64,000 bases of DNA from Chloroflexi bacterium UBA4736 (lineage in GTDB: Bacteria; Chloroflexota; Dormibacteria; Dormibacterales; Dormibacteraceae), in NCBI GenBank assembly GCA_002404015.1, contig DHIW01000104.1, forward strand, positions 124,080 to 188,079, given 5' to 3'. Below the pieces are notes generated by a model. It did not search any database, was not told where the DNA came from, and worked only from the letters and a program-made list of their open reading frames with translations. This document shows, one piece after another, positions 8,790-16,891 of the stretch (its first letter is position 1; each line of letters starts with the position of its first letter). A program made the translations under genes and the position numbers.

Positions 8790-9478
8790 AGTGCGACGGC
8801 GGCCAGGTCCGCCAAGAGCACGGGGACGGTGCGGGCCAGGATCTTGAGGTCGGCCCAGACCGAGCGGGTGGCGACGTAGGCGAGGTCGAGAGCCATCATC
8901 TCCGGCGCCGTGCGGCGGTCGCGGCCGGAGACCTGCCAGGGGCCTGTGATCCCCGGCTTGACCTTCAGCCGGTCGTAGTACGACTCCTGGTAGTGCTCCA
9001 GCTCGTACGGGATGGCCGGCCGCGGCCCGACCAGGCTCATGTCCCCCCGGATGACGTTCACCAGCTGCGGCAGCTCGTCGAAGTTGGTCCCGCGCAGGAT
9101 CCGGCCGACCCGCGTCACCCGATCGTCTCCCGACTTTCGATAACCGCGCACCGCGTCGCTGCCCTGGAACCAGGCCCGGGCCAGCTCCTGGTGAACCCGC
9201 TCGTCGTTGCTCGGCCGCATGGTGCGGAACTTCCACATTCGGAAGTGGCGCCCGTCCCTTCCGACCCGCTTCTGGACGAAGAGGACGGGACCTTCGCCGT
9301 CAAGGTGGATCAGCAGGGCGGCCAGCAGCATAAGGGGCGCCAGCAGGACCAGCGCAACGGAGGCGACGAGCAGGTCGACGATACGGGTGGCGGCGGCGTC
9401 GAGGGTGGCGCTCAGCGCGGGCCGGTCGCCCGCGCGCCGCAGCGCGTGGACGGGCTGGCCGAGGCGCAGCACCTGCAC
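8786..9478 (-). CDS. Undecaprenyl-phosphate sugar-1-phosphate transferase (short, monotopic type)
   Basis: Initiating enzyme of polysaccharide assembly, transferring sugar-1-phosphate from a nucleotide sugar to undecaprenyl phosphate. One re-entrant hydrophobic helix (about 30-55, [24 protein letters not shown]) precedes the conserved catalytic region: [18 protein letters not shown], then [25 protein letters not shown] (in two pieces) and [13 protein letters not shown]. The length (230) matches the PglC/WcaJ C-terminal catalytic unit without the extra four-helix domain. The GTG start at 9478 is the first of the minus-strand operon. It is divergent from the acyltransferase gene; the 167-bp spacer holds the promoters of both. 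Confidence 0.92.
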   Translation of the reverse strand: MQVLRLGQPVHALRRAGDRPALSATLDAAATRIVDLLVASVALVLLAPLMLLAALLIHLDGEGPVLFVQKRVGRDGRHFRMWKFRTMRPSNDERVHQELARAWFQGSDAVRGYRKSGDDRVTRVGRILRGTNFDELPQLVNVIRGDMSLVGPRPAIPYELEHYQESYYDRLKVKPGITGPWQVSGRDRRTAPEMMALDLAYVATRSVWADLKILARTVPVLLADLAAVAL

Positions 9479-9645
9479 CTAGACGCCCCTCGGGAATGCC
9501 GCGACGACATGTGCCGAATACATATGAAGCACGCTAACAACTGCCCGGCCAGGCCCCAATGGGACGTTTGACCACCTTGTCCTATGACAACTGGGTAGGC
9601 TCGCAGCCGGGGCTCGCGTCGAGCGGCCGATGGTAGGCTGGGTCG

Positions 9646-10221
9646 ATGCTCAGCGCGGACGTCCGGGTGCACCCCTCGGCGGAGGTTTCGGAGGAGGCCG
9701 AGGTGGGTGACGGCACCGCGATCTGGAACGAGGCCCAGGTTCGAGCGGGAGCTCGCGTCGGCCGCGAGTGTCTGTTCGGGAAGGGTGTCTACGTCGACGT
9801 CGACGTCGTCGTCGGGGACCGGGTGAAGCTCGAGAACCGGGTCTCGCTGTTCCGAGGCGCGCGGCTCGGTTCCGGCGTGTTCGTCGGCCCGCACTCCTGC
9901 TTGTTGAACGACAAGCGGCCGCGGTCTCTCACGCCCGACGGGCAGCTCAAGGACCTCGCCGACTGGATCGTGAGCGGCGTCACCGTCGGCGACGGGGCCT
10001 CCATCGGCGGCGGCTGCACGGTGCTGCCCGGAGTAACGATCGGCCGCTACGCGCTGGTCGGCGCGGGCTCGGTGGTCACCCGGGACGTGCCCGACCACGG
10101 GCTGGTGTACGGCAACCCCGCGCGCCTGGTCGGCTATGCCTGCGAGTGCGGGCAGCGGCTGGGGGCCGGCGGACTCTGCCCCGACTGCGGCCGCGTCCAC
10201 GACCTCCCGGAGGCCGGTTGA
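9646..10221 (+). CDS. WlbB-like sugar N-acyltransferase (left-handed beta helix)
   Basis: Hexapeptide-repeat acyltransferase expected to acetylate a 3-amino sugar nucleotide made by the adjacent aminotransferase. The sequence shows consecutive left-handed parallel beta-helix turns (VHPSAEVSEEAEVGDGTAIW, VGRECLFGKGVYVDVDV, IGGGCTVLPGVTIGRYALVGAGSVV in short runs) and the N-terminal D/A-ASAxI type opening of WbpD/WlbB enzymes. A small C-terminal Cys cluster (CECG...CPDCG) looks like a zinc ribbon, as in many members. A TAGGCT -10 box sits 7 bases before the ATG with no Shine-Dalgarno, so the mRNA may be leaderless. Its TGA overlaps the TTG of the next gene. Confidence 0.9.
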   Translation: MLSADVRVHPSAEVSEEAEVGDGTAIWNEAQVRAGARVGRECLFGKGVYVDVDVVVGDRVKLENRVSLFRGARLGSGVFVGPHSCLLNDKRPRSLTPDGQLKDLADWIVSGVTVGDGASIGGGCTVLPGVTIGRYALVGAGSVVTRDVPDHGLVYGNPARLVGYACECGQRLGAGGLCPDCGRVHDLPEAG

Positions 10222-11315
10222 CCGAGACCCAGATCTCGGTCGCCAAGCCCCTGCTCGGACCTGAGGAGGAGGCGGCGGTCATCGAGGTGATGCGCAGCGG
10301 GCAGCTGGCTCAGGGCGCCCGCGTCAAGGCGTTCGAGGCGGCCTTTGCCGCAGCCGTGGGCTCCCCCCACGCCGTGGCCACCTCGAACGGCACGACCGCG
10401 CTCCAGCTGGCGCTGCGCGCCTACGGGATCGGGCCGGGCGACGAGGTGATCACCAGCCCGCTCACCTTCATCGCCACCGCCAACGCCATCGTCCACGCGG
10501 GCGCCCGTCCGGTGTTCGGTGACGTCGACGCCACGCTGAACCTCGACCCGGCCTCGGCCGAGCGGCTGATCAACGAGCGCACCAGGGCGATCCTGCCCGT
10601 GCACCTGTACGGCAACCCGTGCGACCTGGCGGCCTTCCAGGACATCGCGCGCCGGCATGGGCTGGCCCTGCTCCAGGACGCCTGCCAGGCGGTGGCGGCG
10701 ACGATCCAGGGCCGGCCGCTGGGCGACTTCGGGAGCGCGGTCTACTCTTTCTACGCGACCAAGAACATCACGACCGGCGGCGAGGGCGGCATGGTCGTCA
10801 CCCAGGACGAGCGGGTGGCCGCCTACTGCTTTGGGATGCGCCACCAGGCCTACTCGGCAGTCGGCGGCTACGTACACGACGCCGTCGGCTACAACTTCAG
10901 GATGACCGAGATCCAGGCCGCGATCGGCCTCTGCCAGCTGGACAAGCTGGAGCGCCTCACCGACCAGAGGCGGGCCAACGCCGGCTACTTCGACGAGGCG
11001 ATCGACCACCAGCGTTTCCCCCGGCCCCGCGTCCTGCCCGGCCACCGGCACGTGTACCACCAGTACGTGGTCAGGATTCCAGCCGAGTCCGGCACGACCC
11101 GCGACCAGGTCCAGGCCGCGCTGCAGGCTCGGGGAATCGGCTCCGCCGTCCACTACCCGGTACCGGTGCACCTCCAGCCCGCCTACTCGACGGACGGCCA
11201 CCCCAGCCTGCCCGCGGCGGAGGCGGCGGCCTCGGAGGTCCTCTCGATCCCCGTGCACCCCGCCCTCAGCCGGCCGGAGCTGGAGCGGGTGGCGGAGGCT
11301 TTCCGGACGCTCTAG
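10218..11315 (+). CDS. DegT/DnrJ/EryC1/StrS aminotransferase
   Basis: PLP-dependent sugar aminotransferase, likely making the amino sugar acetylated by the upstream WlbB-like enzyme. Recognisable parts are the opening QISVAKPLLGPEEEAAVIEVM, the cofactor-binding SNGTTALQLALRA, the DACQA segment and the Schiff-base lysine in SFYATKNITTGGEGGM (family normally SFHxTKNxTTGEGG). Length 365 fits the family. The TTG at 10218 overlaps the upstream stop (TTGA), giving a coupled pair; an upstream start would lie within the acyltransferase. Its end overlaps the convergent deacetylase-like gene by 4 bp. Together with the oxidoreductase at 12570-13745 the three functions resemble the oxidation-transamination-acetylation route to diacetamido-type sugars, an inference from context. 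Confidence 0.92.
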   Translation: MTETQISVAKPLLGPEEEAAVIEVMRSGQLAQGARVKAFEAAFAAAVGSPHAVATSNGTTALQLALRAYGIGPGDEVITSPLTFIATANAIVHAGARPVFGDVDATLNLDPASAERLINERTRAILPVHLYGNPCDLAAFQDIARRHGLALLQDACQAVAATIQGRPLGDFGSAVYSFYATKNITTGGEGGMVVTQDERVAAYCFGMRHQAYSAVGGYVHDAVGYNFRMTEIQAAIGLCQLDKLERLTDQRRANAGYFDEAIDHQRFPRPRVLPGHRHVYHQYVVRIPAESGTTRDQVQAALQARGIGSAVHYPVPVHLQPAYSTDGHPSLPAAEAAASEVLSIPVHPALSRPELERVAEAFRTL

Positions 11316-12577
11316 CCGGCCAGGCGGTGGCCGGCGCCGGCAGCCGCGGCAGCCAGGCTCAGGCGGCCATCCGGTTCGATCTCCAGCACTCCGGGCACCG
11401 CCCCCGGGACATCGAGCGGGGCGGCCGCCTCGGCTCGGGCCCGCCACCAGCGGGCGACCTCGCGCGGAAGCGCGTGCCACTGCTCGTCCGATCCCTCGCG
11501 CACCTGCCTCAGGAACTGCTCGTACATCGGCCAGAGCGGCCCCTCGCGGAGGTAGTCGGGGTGGGAGTTGAGGAGTGCCATGCCGCCCACCGACCTGATG
11601 AACGCCAGCTTCTCCAGCCACAGCTTGGGTGTCCTCTCGCCCAGGACCGCCGCCAGCGTGTGGTCCTGCGGGAGGGTGTACGGCAGCTCCCAGAAGCGGC
11701 CGATGCGGAACGGCCAGACCGTCATGACGCCTCCGGGGATCGGTTCGTAGGGATCGCTGTCGAAGAAGGAGAGGTCGTACTCCATCTCCAGGTCCTGCAT
11801 CCAGCCCGGGTGGCGGTGGGTCAGCGGCGAGCGGAACCCGACGGCACCCAGCTCCCGCAGGTGGCGGTTGATCCTGGCCGCACGGCGCAGGAACCGGCGG
11901 CGGCTCGAGAACAGGCGCCCGTCATGACGGCAGCCGTGGACGCCGATCTCAAAGCCGCGGCCGCGCAGATCGGCGATCAAGCCCTGGTCGAGGGGATAGC
12001 GCTCGGTCACGAAGTTGAACGAGGAGCGGAATCCCAGGCCCTCCTCCAGGTCGGCCACCCGGGCCGCGAACGCCTGACCTTTGGCGGTCTCGATGTCGTG
12101 CGTCAGAACGAATGCGAACTGGCGGCCCTCCGGCCACAGGCGCACGTACGGGAGCCGCTCCAGGCCGCGCGCCTTGGCGAGGTGCCCGACGGTCGCGGCG
12201 AGGAAGGCAGCCCACCGCGGCTCCTCCGGCCAGCCCAGCTCGAAGCGCTGTTCGGCAACCCCTCGGTGAAGGCTCCGCAGCCGGGTCGTGAGCGACCTCG
12301 GCAGCAGGGGTTTCAGGCGGTAGTAGGCACGACGGGGGAGGCCGAGCCGCCAGTGGTCGGGGCCGAACTGGCCCTCGCCGAGCGTGTTGAAGAGCAGCGC
12401 GGCGGCATCATCACCGTCCCGGCGAGCCGCGGCCGGCAGCTCGCCGGCGGCCTTCGCGATCGCCGCCGACCACTCCGGGTCGGTCGGCGCGGGGTCCACT
12501 GTCAGGCGCCAGAAGGCCTGCGGAGTGTTGCTGGCGGTGAGCTCGGGGCCCGGCCTGTCGGTCGCGACCTCAGGCAC
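11312..12577 (-). CDS. Polysaccharide deacetylase-like protein
   Basis: A 421-residue protein with a NodB-like core in the middle (about residues 160-330): FVLTHDIE, where the Asp would bind metal, FNFVTERYPL, then FEIGVHGCRHDG with the paired His, and GFRSPLTHRHPGWM. These match the metal triad arrangement of carbohydrate esterase family 4-like proteins that deacetylate or otherwise trim cell-surface polysaccharide. The N-terminal 150 residues have no obvious domain. There is no signal peptide, so it appears cytosolic, common in polysaccharide-locus members of the family. GTG 12577 overlaps the oxidoreductase stop by 8 bp, so the two form an operon. The substrate is not predictable. Confidence 0.75.
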   Translation of the reverse strand: MPEVATDRPGPELTASNTPQAFWRLTVDPAPTDPEWSAAIAKAAGELPAAARRDGDDAAALLFNTLGEGQFGPDHWRLGLPRRAYYRLKPLLPRSLTTRLRSLHRGVAEQRFELGWPEEPRWAAFLAATVGHLAKARGLERLPYVRLWPEGRQFAFVLTHDIETAKGQAFAARVADLEEGLGFRSSFNFVTERYPLDQGLIADLRGRGFEIGVHGCRHDGRLFSSRRRFLRRAARINRHLRELGAVGFRSPLTHRHPGWMQDLEMEYDLSFFDSDPYEPIPGGVMTVWPFRIGRFWELPYTLPQDHTLAAVLGERTPKLWLEKLAFIRSVGGMALLNSHPDYLREGPLWPMYEQFLRQVREGSDEQWHALPREVARWWRARAEAAAPLDVPGAVPGVLEIEPDGRLSLAAAAAGAGHRLAG

Positions 12578-13745
12578 TCGCCACGAGGCCCAGCCCGGGC
12601 TCCGGCTGGCTGGTGAGGACGCGGTCGAGGCGGAGTCGCAGCCGCTCCACGCCGACCCGCTCGGGGATCACGACCGCCTCCTCGCGCCCCCCGTTGTGCA
12701 GCGACCTGTCCGCCGCCTCCAGTATGGCCACAACAACGAGGCCCTGGTGGCCGTCGGTCACCGGGGGTCGGCCGGTTCGGACTGAGCTCAGGAAGTCGGC
12801 GCACTCCAGGCGGAGCGGCTCCTGCCACTCGATGTAGGGGATCGTGATCGCGCCGTAGCGATAGGAGAGCTGGAACTCGCCGAAATTGTCCGTCAGCGGC
12901 GTCGTCACGCCCTTGTCGAACACGCGGATCTTCTCGCCAAGGGAGACGTCGTTGTAGACGACCATCTTGGCGTCGCCGACCACCGTGATCCGGCGCACCT
13001 TGGCCGGGTCCAGCCAGCTCACGTGCATCTGGGCGAGCACTCCGTTCGGGAACGTGAGCGTGAGGTAGGCGACGTCGTGCACGCCCGGCTGCACGCAGCT
13101 GCTGCCCCTCGCGCTGACCGAGACCGGAGCCTCGCCGAGGATGTCGACGAGGATCGAGATGTCGTGCGGCGCCAGGTCCCAGAGCACGTTGACGAGCGGG
13201 TGGAACTGGCCCAGGTTGAGGCGCGCGCCGTCCACATAGTGGACGCGCCCCAGCTCGCCGCTGCGCACCATCCGGCGCAGCTCGGCCACCGCCGGGTTGT
13301 AGAGGAAGGTGTGGCCGACCATCAGCGTCAGGTCGCGTTCGGCCGCCAGGTTCAGCAGGTCCTGGGCCTCCTCGACGCTGGCCGCCAGGGGCTTCTCGAC
13401 GAGCACATGCTTGCCGGCGAGGAGCGCCTCGCGGGCGACCGCGTGGTGGGTGTGGATGGGCGTCGCGACGACGACCGCCTCCACGTCGCTGGCGAGCAAT
13501 TCCTGGTGGTCCGGTAGGGCGAGGACGCGGTCGTAGCGGGAGCGGACGTAGTCGAGTCGCGACGGCCGGCGATCGGCCACCGCGACGAGCTGAGCCTCCG
13601 GAAGCTCGGAGAAGTTGCGAATCAGCTGCGGGCCCCAGTAGCCGCAGCCGATGACACCGACCCGGACAGGCGTTTCGAGCCCGGGGCGAGGGGTGCGCCG
13701 GTCGGCCACTCTCCGCTTGGGAACGAGACCTCTGCGGATCGCCAT
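12570..13745 (-). CDS. Gfo/Idh/MocA-family sugar oxidoreductase
   Basis: NAD(P)-dependent sugar (or sugar-nucleotide) dehydrogenase of 391 residues. The N-terminal Rossmann fold has VRVGVIGCGYWGPQLIRNF, followed by VVVATPIHTHHAVAREAL and the family lysine motif VLVEKPLA, where the Lys takes part in catalysis. The C-terminal alpha/beta domain follows. ATG 13745 is the sensible start; an upstream extension has no homology. It is divergent from the small LPNTS surface protein and shares a spacer with an inverted repeat at 13813-13836. Within the surface-sugar locus it may supply the 3-keto sugar used by the DegT aminotransferase, as WlbA does in other bacteria (inferred). Confidence 0.9.
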   Translation of the reverse strand: MAIRRGLVPKRRVADRRTPRPGLETPVRVGVIGCGYWGPQLIRNFSELPEAQLVAVADRRPSRLDYVRSRYDRVLALPDHQELLASDVEAVVVATPIHTHHAVAREALLAGKHVLVEKPLAASVEEAQDLLNLAAERDLTLMVGHTFLYNPAVAELRRMVRSGELGRVHYVDGARLNLGQFHPLVNVLWDLAPHDISILVDILGEAPVSVSARGSSCVQPGVHDVAYLTLTFPNGVLAQMHVSWLDPAKVRRITVVGDAKMVVYNDVSLGEKIRVFDKGVTTPLTDNFGEFQLSYRYGAITIPYIEWQEPLRLECADFLSSVRTGRPPVTDGHQGLVVVAILEAADRSLHNGGREEAVVIPERVGVERLRLRLDRVLTSQPEPGLGLVASA

Positions 13746-13812
13746 CGCCCATTGAGCGTAAGAAACGCTTGCCGCCGCCACAATGGGTCGCTCGGCGGTC
13801 GCAGGGTCAGGA

Positions 13813-13836
13813 GTGTCCCGTTGCCACTCGGGACAC
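13813..13836. promoter_or_regulatory. Perfect 8-bp inverted repeat with GGGACA half-sites
   Basis: GTGTCCCG, 8-base spacer, CGGGACAC. It lies in the spacer between the oxidoreductase (minus) and the LPNTS protein (plus). Its centre is about 31 bases upstream of a TACATA hexamer (13855-13860) that could be the -10 box of the plus-strand gene, a position typical of an activator site. Related GGGACA sites occur at 16751, 16796 and 18806. Confidence 0.6.
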
Positions 13837-13909
13837 CCGGTGTCTAGAGTGACGTACATAGGGAGTTCTCAGTGGACTACTGGCCAATTTTCAATCGAGG
13901 TGAAAGGTG

Positions 13910-14188
13910 ATGACGCGAAGGCAAATCGTCGCCGGCGTTTCCGGAGCTGCGGTGGGTGTGCTGCTTTCGCTCCCCGTGTACGCCTATCAGGGCGTTCCGG
14001 AAAGCGGGGGGGTCAACGGGGATACCGGCGCCGTCCAGGCAAGCACTGGCACGTCCGTGCTGCCCAACACGTCGGCGGTCCCGCCGGCCCTCAACGTGAC
14101 CGGCCTGGTCATCGCGGGCGGAGCGGCAGGCGGCGGCCTGCTCCTGCTGGCTGGGCTCGGCCTGGCGCGGAGGCGTCGGACCTCCTAG
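13910..14188 (+). CDS. Small LPNTS-tailed cell-surface protein
   Basis: A 92-residue exported protein. The N-terminus is a signal peptide (RRQIVAGVSGAAVGVLLSLPVYAYQ). The middle is a short Gly/Thr/Ser-rich stretch, and the end is sortase-signal-like: LPNTS, a hydrophobic helix (VIAGGAAGGGLLLLAGLGLA) and RRRRTS. The sorting pentapeptide has Ser where Gly is usual, so either a variant sortase (the one at 14268-14843, convergent and adjacent) handles it or the motif has drifted. ATG 13910 is chosen over the GTG three bases earlier because of the strong GAGGTGAAAGG ribosome-binding site. A good intrinsic terminator follows. It could act as a tiny wall-anchored adaptor; there is no room for a large functional domain. 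Confidence 0.8.
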   Translation: MTRRQIVAGVSGAAVGVLLSLPVYAYQGVPESGGVNGDTGAVQASTGTSVLPNTSAVPPALNVTGLVIAGGAAGGGLLLLAGLGLARRRRTS

Positions 14189-14202
14189 CTTCGAACTAAG
14201 CC

Positions 14203-14251
14203 GCGGGGCTGGGGCGGGCTGCGGTGTCCCGGCCCCGGCCCCGCTTTTTTT
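14203..14251 (+). terminator. Rho-independent terminator of the LPNTS gene
   Basis: A strong GC stem (GCGGGGC...GGGCGGG pairing with CCCGGCCCC...GGCCCCGC) from 14203 to 14244 is followed by seven T residues at 14245-14251. It ends transcription of the plus-strand surface-protein gene before the convergent sortase. Confidence 0.85.
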
Positions 14252-14267
14252 GTCCAGTGCGCGGTGC

Positions 14268-14843
14268 TTACGCGCCCTCCGGCCTCGCCACCACCACGAT
14301 GCGCGGGTCCAACGGGTTGTAGGTCGTGCACGTCAGGAGGACGAGCTCCTCATGGTTCGCCGGCTGCAGGACGGACGCGTCGTTGCTCGGCCAGCGGGCG
14401 AAGTACTGGGTGATGACGTACTTCATCTCGGGCCCGCCGGTGCGCTCGATCAGGATCTCCTGGCCGGGGTGCGCCCTGAACAGGGGCCCGAACATGCCGT
14501 CGCGAGCGTGGGCGTACACGAGCGAACGGCCGCCCTCCCCGGGCGACTTGAGACTGGGGTACAGCGCAGCCTTGTTGAGGGGAACGTTGAGGCCGTCGCC
14601 AACCACCAGCGGGAGGTCGATCTGCAGCTCCGGGACCTTGATGCGGAGCTCGACCGGGCCCGGCGCGGCGCCCGGCGGCGGGCTGGCGAAAACCCCGCTC
14701 GTGATGATGGGCGCCGGCAGCAGCGACCGGGCCGTGGCGGCGGGGTCCGGCGCCCGGGGCGGCTCGATTGCCACCCACGCGGTCATCTCGAGTATCAGGA
14801 TCCCGGCGGCGAACGCGGCGGCCGGCCAGAGGCGCCTCACCAT
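14268..14843 (-). CDS. Sortase
   Basis: Second sortase of the window, 191 residues. One N-terminal membrane helix (about 5-28) precedes the barrel. The catalytic His is in LVYAHARDGMFGPL, Cys in VLLTCTTYNPLDP and Arg in DPRIVVVARPE, with the expected spacing. The LLTCT form differs from the TLTTC of the class E enzyme at 408-1097, so class and specificity differ; class D is possible. It overlaps the end of the DUF4012 gene by 7 bp and is probably co-transcribed with it. Its neighbouring convergent gene encodes an LPNTS protein, a candidate substrate. Confidence 0.88.
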   Translation of the reverse strand: MVRRLWPAAAFAAGILILEMTAWVAIEPPRAPDPAATARSLLPAPIITSGVFASPPPGAAPGPVELRIKVPELQIDLPLVVGDGLNVPLNKAALYPSLKSPGEGGRSLVYAHARDGMFGPLFRAHPGQEILIERTGGPEMKYVITQYFARWPSNDASVLQPANHEELVLLTCTTYNPLDPRIVVVARPEGA

Positions 14844-16618
14844 CGGTAGCTGAGCACCTGGTCGCGCTCCAGCCCGGTCGTCCTGCGGTCGCTGCCCCCC
14901 GGGTAGCTCACGGATATGGTCGCTGGCAGATCCAGCACCCCGGCCTGCTTCTGCAGGTACAGCGTGTACTGCCGGGATTCCTGGAGCGGGACCTCATACG
15001 CCAGCCGGATCACCGCCTGGTGACCACGCGGAACCGAGAAGAAGCCCCCGACCACCTGCTTGCCGTGCTCCAGGTAGATTCGGTCGGGTGCGGTCGCTAC
15101 CGGCTGCCCGTCGAGCAGGATCTGGAAGCTTGCCACCGAGGCCTGCTCCGGCAGGTAGAAGCGCACATAGTCCCGGTAGGAGCCGTCGCCGGGGTTGAGC
15201 AGGCGGTCGGCCGCGTCCACGGCGGCCGGCATCTGGTACGTGACCTGCAGCTCGTGCCGGCTGAGCCCGCCGGCGTACACCTCGGTCTTGAGGTCGAGTG
15301 TCTTGTGTACGAACCAGTCCCCCTTGGTGCCGCCGACGTTGGCGTCGATCAGCATCAGGTAGTCGTCGCTCGCCGCTGTGAGCGTGGAGCCGTCGTACCG
15401 GGCGGCGACCAGGGCCTGCTGGGCGCCGGCGTCATGCATGTAGATCTGCACATGCCGGTTGATCGCCTGCTGCTGGATGACGCTCAGCAGCGCCGGCCAG
15501 GAGCTCACCGGCTGAGCCAGCACCTGCTTCAGGACCTCCTGGGCGACCGCCGGCAGGGCCTGCTTGCCCACCGTGGTGTCGATACGGGCGTTGACGATGT
15601 TGTTGAGCTTGGCGAAGAAGTCATCTGAAGTGAACGTCCCGTAACCGGGCACGTCCACCGGCCCTGTCACCTTGAGCAGCGCTGCCACTGCGTAGGGATC
15701 CACCGAGAGCGTGCCCTGAAGGTCCGAGGGCACCGCCGACTTGTACATGGCCTCGGTCAGCCGGGCCGTGGTCGGAAAATCGGGATCCCAGCCGGCGTCG
15801 CCGAGCTCCAGCGAGTTCTTGTAGAACTCCAGGTAGCGGTCGAGCGGCGAGGGCACGGGGAGCCGCTCCTTGAACAGCGGGTTCAGGGCGTCGTAGTCGT
15901 GCAGGTCGAGCTGGGTCGGCGACCCCTGGTCGAACGTCACGGTTCCGGCGGAACCGATCAGGCCGCCTGAGGGCCTGATCTCAGAGGGGTTCTCCAGCAG
16001 CACCAGGTACGTCATTGGCTGCTGGGCGCCGAGCGCCGACGGCAGAAAGCGGGCGGCGACCGACGAGGCGGCCGCCTGCGCCTCCGCTGGGCGGAGCTGC
16101 GCGGCTGCGATATGGAGCCGCGACTTCAGCGGCGCCACCAGGGCGAGCTTCTGGTCCTCGTCCAGCCGGCGCAGGGCGGGGCCCAGGCGGGACTCCGCGT
16201 CGGCCAACGGGACCTGGGTCTCGGCCAGCAGGCTCAGCAGGCGCCGGCCGGGAGGCTTCTGGTCCTTCGCCTCGCCAAGATAGGCGGTGCCGACCTTGAC
16301 GAAGTCCGCGAAGGCGCCGCCCGCGGCGACTGCCGCGTCGCAGAGGTCCAGGGCCGCTCGCGCCTGATCGCCCAGGACTGGCAGGCGGCCGGCCAGGCCC
16401 AGCCCGGGGTCGTTGTCAAGGCGGGTGCAGCCCGCCACGATTAGGGGCTGGGCGCGGGCCTGGAGGCGGGCGGAGGCCGCCACGCGGCCTGGCGTCCATT
16501 GCTCGGGGCTCGTCCCGAGGTTGTCGCGAGCCTCGCCGAGGAGCGCGGTTCCCTGCTGGACGTCGCGGACCGCGATCCCGAGATCGACACCCTCCGCGAC
16601 CAGGATGGCTGCCGGCAA
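14837..16618 (-). CDS. DUF4012 family membrane-anchored extracellular protein
   Basis: Large (593-residue) protein of the DUF4012 family, recognisable by the segment LLENPSEIRPSGGLIGSAG and the following SPTQLDLHDYDALNP region, plus the extended beta-rich C-terminal half ending in a VTYQMPA.. and RQYTLYLQKQAG segment. Family members lie at the cell surface, often in exopolysaccharide loci, with unknown biochemical role. The first canonical start is TTG 16618, but the frame stays open upstream and encodes ARKRVRWLTFALAG, which completes an N-terminal membrane helix; a CTG at 16702 would include it. The true start is therefore probably upstream and non-ATG. It forms an operon with the sortase. 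GGGACA palindromes lie in front of it. Confidence 0.85.
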   Translation of the reverse strand: MPAAILVAEGVDLGIAVRDVQQGTALLGEARDNLGTSPEQWTPGRVAASARLQARAQPLIVAGCTRLDNDPGLGLAGRLPVLGDQARAALDLCDAAVAAGGAFADFVKVGTAYLGEAKDQKPPGRRLLSLLAETQVPLADAESRLGPALRRLDEDQKLALVAPLKSRLHIAAAQLRPAEAQAAASSVAARFLPSALGAQQPMTYLVLLENPSEIRPSGGLIGSAGTVTFDQGSPTQLDLHDYDALNPLFKERLPVPSPLDRYLEFYKNSLELGDAGWDPDFPTTARLTEAMYKSAVPSDLQGTLSVDPYAVAALLKVTGPVDVPGYGTFTSDDFFAKLNNIVNARIDTTVGKQALPAVAQEVLKQVLAQPVSSWPALLSVIQQQAINRHVQIYMHDAGAQQALVAARYDGSTLTAASDDYLMLIDANVGGTKGDWFVHKTLDLKTEVYAGGLSRHELQVTYQMPAAVDAADRLLNPGDGSYRDYVRFYLPEQASVASFQILLDGQPVATAPDRIYLEHGKQVVGGFFSVPRGHQAVIRLAYEVPLQESRQYTLYLQKQAGVLDLPATISVSYPGGSDRRTTGLERDQVLSYRW

Positions 16619-16750
16619 CAGCCCGGCGAGCGCGAACGTGAGCCAGCGGACCCGCTTGCGGGCCGTGACGGTGGCGGGTTGGCGGATGCCCCTTCGGGGC
16701 AGCGTGAGGGCCGTGAATCGAAGCTAGCACGGGCTGGGAGCCCCACCAAC

Positions 16751-16764
16751 GGGACATGTTTCCC
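16751..16764. promoter_or_regulatory. GGGACAT...TTTCCC palindrome upstream of DUF4012-sortase operon
   Basis: The core has CGGGA and TCCCG arms around a 6-base centre. On the minus strand its centre is about 31 bases before a TAGCTT hexamer (16726-16721) that could be the -10 box of the DUF4012 operon. The site closely resembles the palindrome at 18806-18823 (shared GGGACAT..TTCCC). Confidence 0.6.
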
Positions 16765-16795
16765 GACCTCGGCGACCGAAGACCCAGCCCGGACC

Positions 16796-16807
16796 GGGAC
16801 ATCTCCC
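16796..16807. promoter_or_regulatory. Second, imperfect GGGACAT..TCCC site
   Basis: GGGACATCTCCC, 45 bp (start to start) from the site at 16751, in the same intergenic region. It shares the GGGACAT half-site but has a shorter centre, so it may be an accessory or degenerate copy. Confidence 0.4.
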
Positions 16808-16891
16808 TAGACCTGGGAGCAAAATTGACAGAGCAAATGTAGCGCTTACCCGGCGTAGCCGTCCAGCATTCGAGAGCGCGAGGGTGTCAGG

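Noticed and set aside
7170..8879. A 569-codon plus-strand open frame
   Set aside because: Antisense of the Wzz-like gene, with no recognisable domain.
9561..9584. GGGAC...GTCC site in the spacer between the sugar transferase and the acyltransferase
   Set aside because: Half-sites are GGGACG and TGTCC with a longer spacer and no consistent distance to a -10 box, so it is not counted with the GGGACA palindromes.
14225..14233. TGTCCC inside the terminator at 14203-14251
   Set aside because: Explained by the GC-rich terminator stem; not a regulatory half-site.
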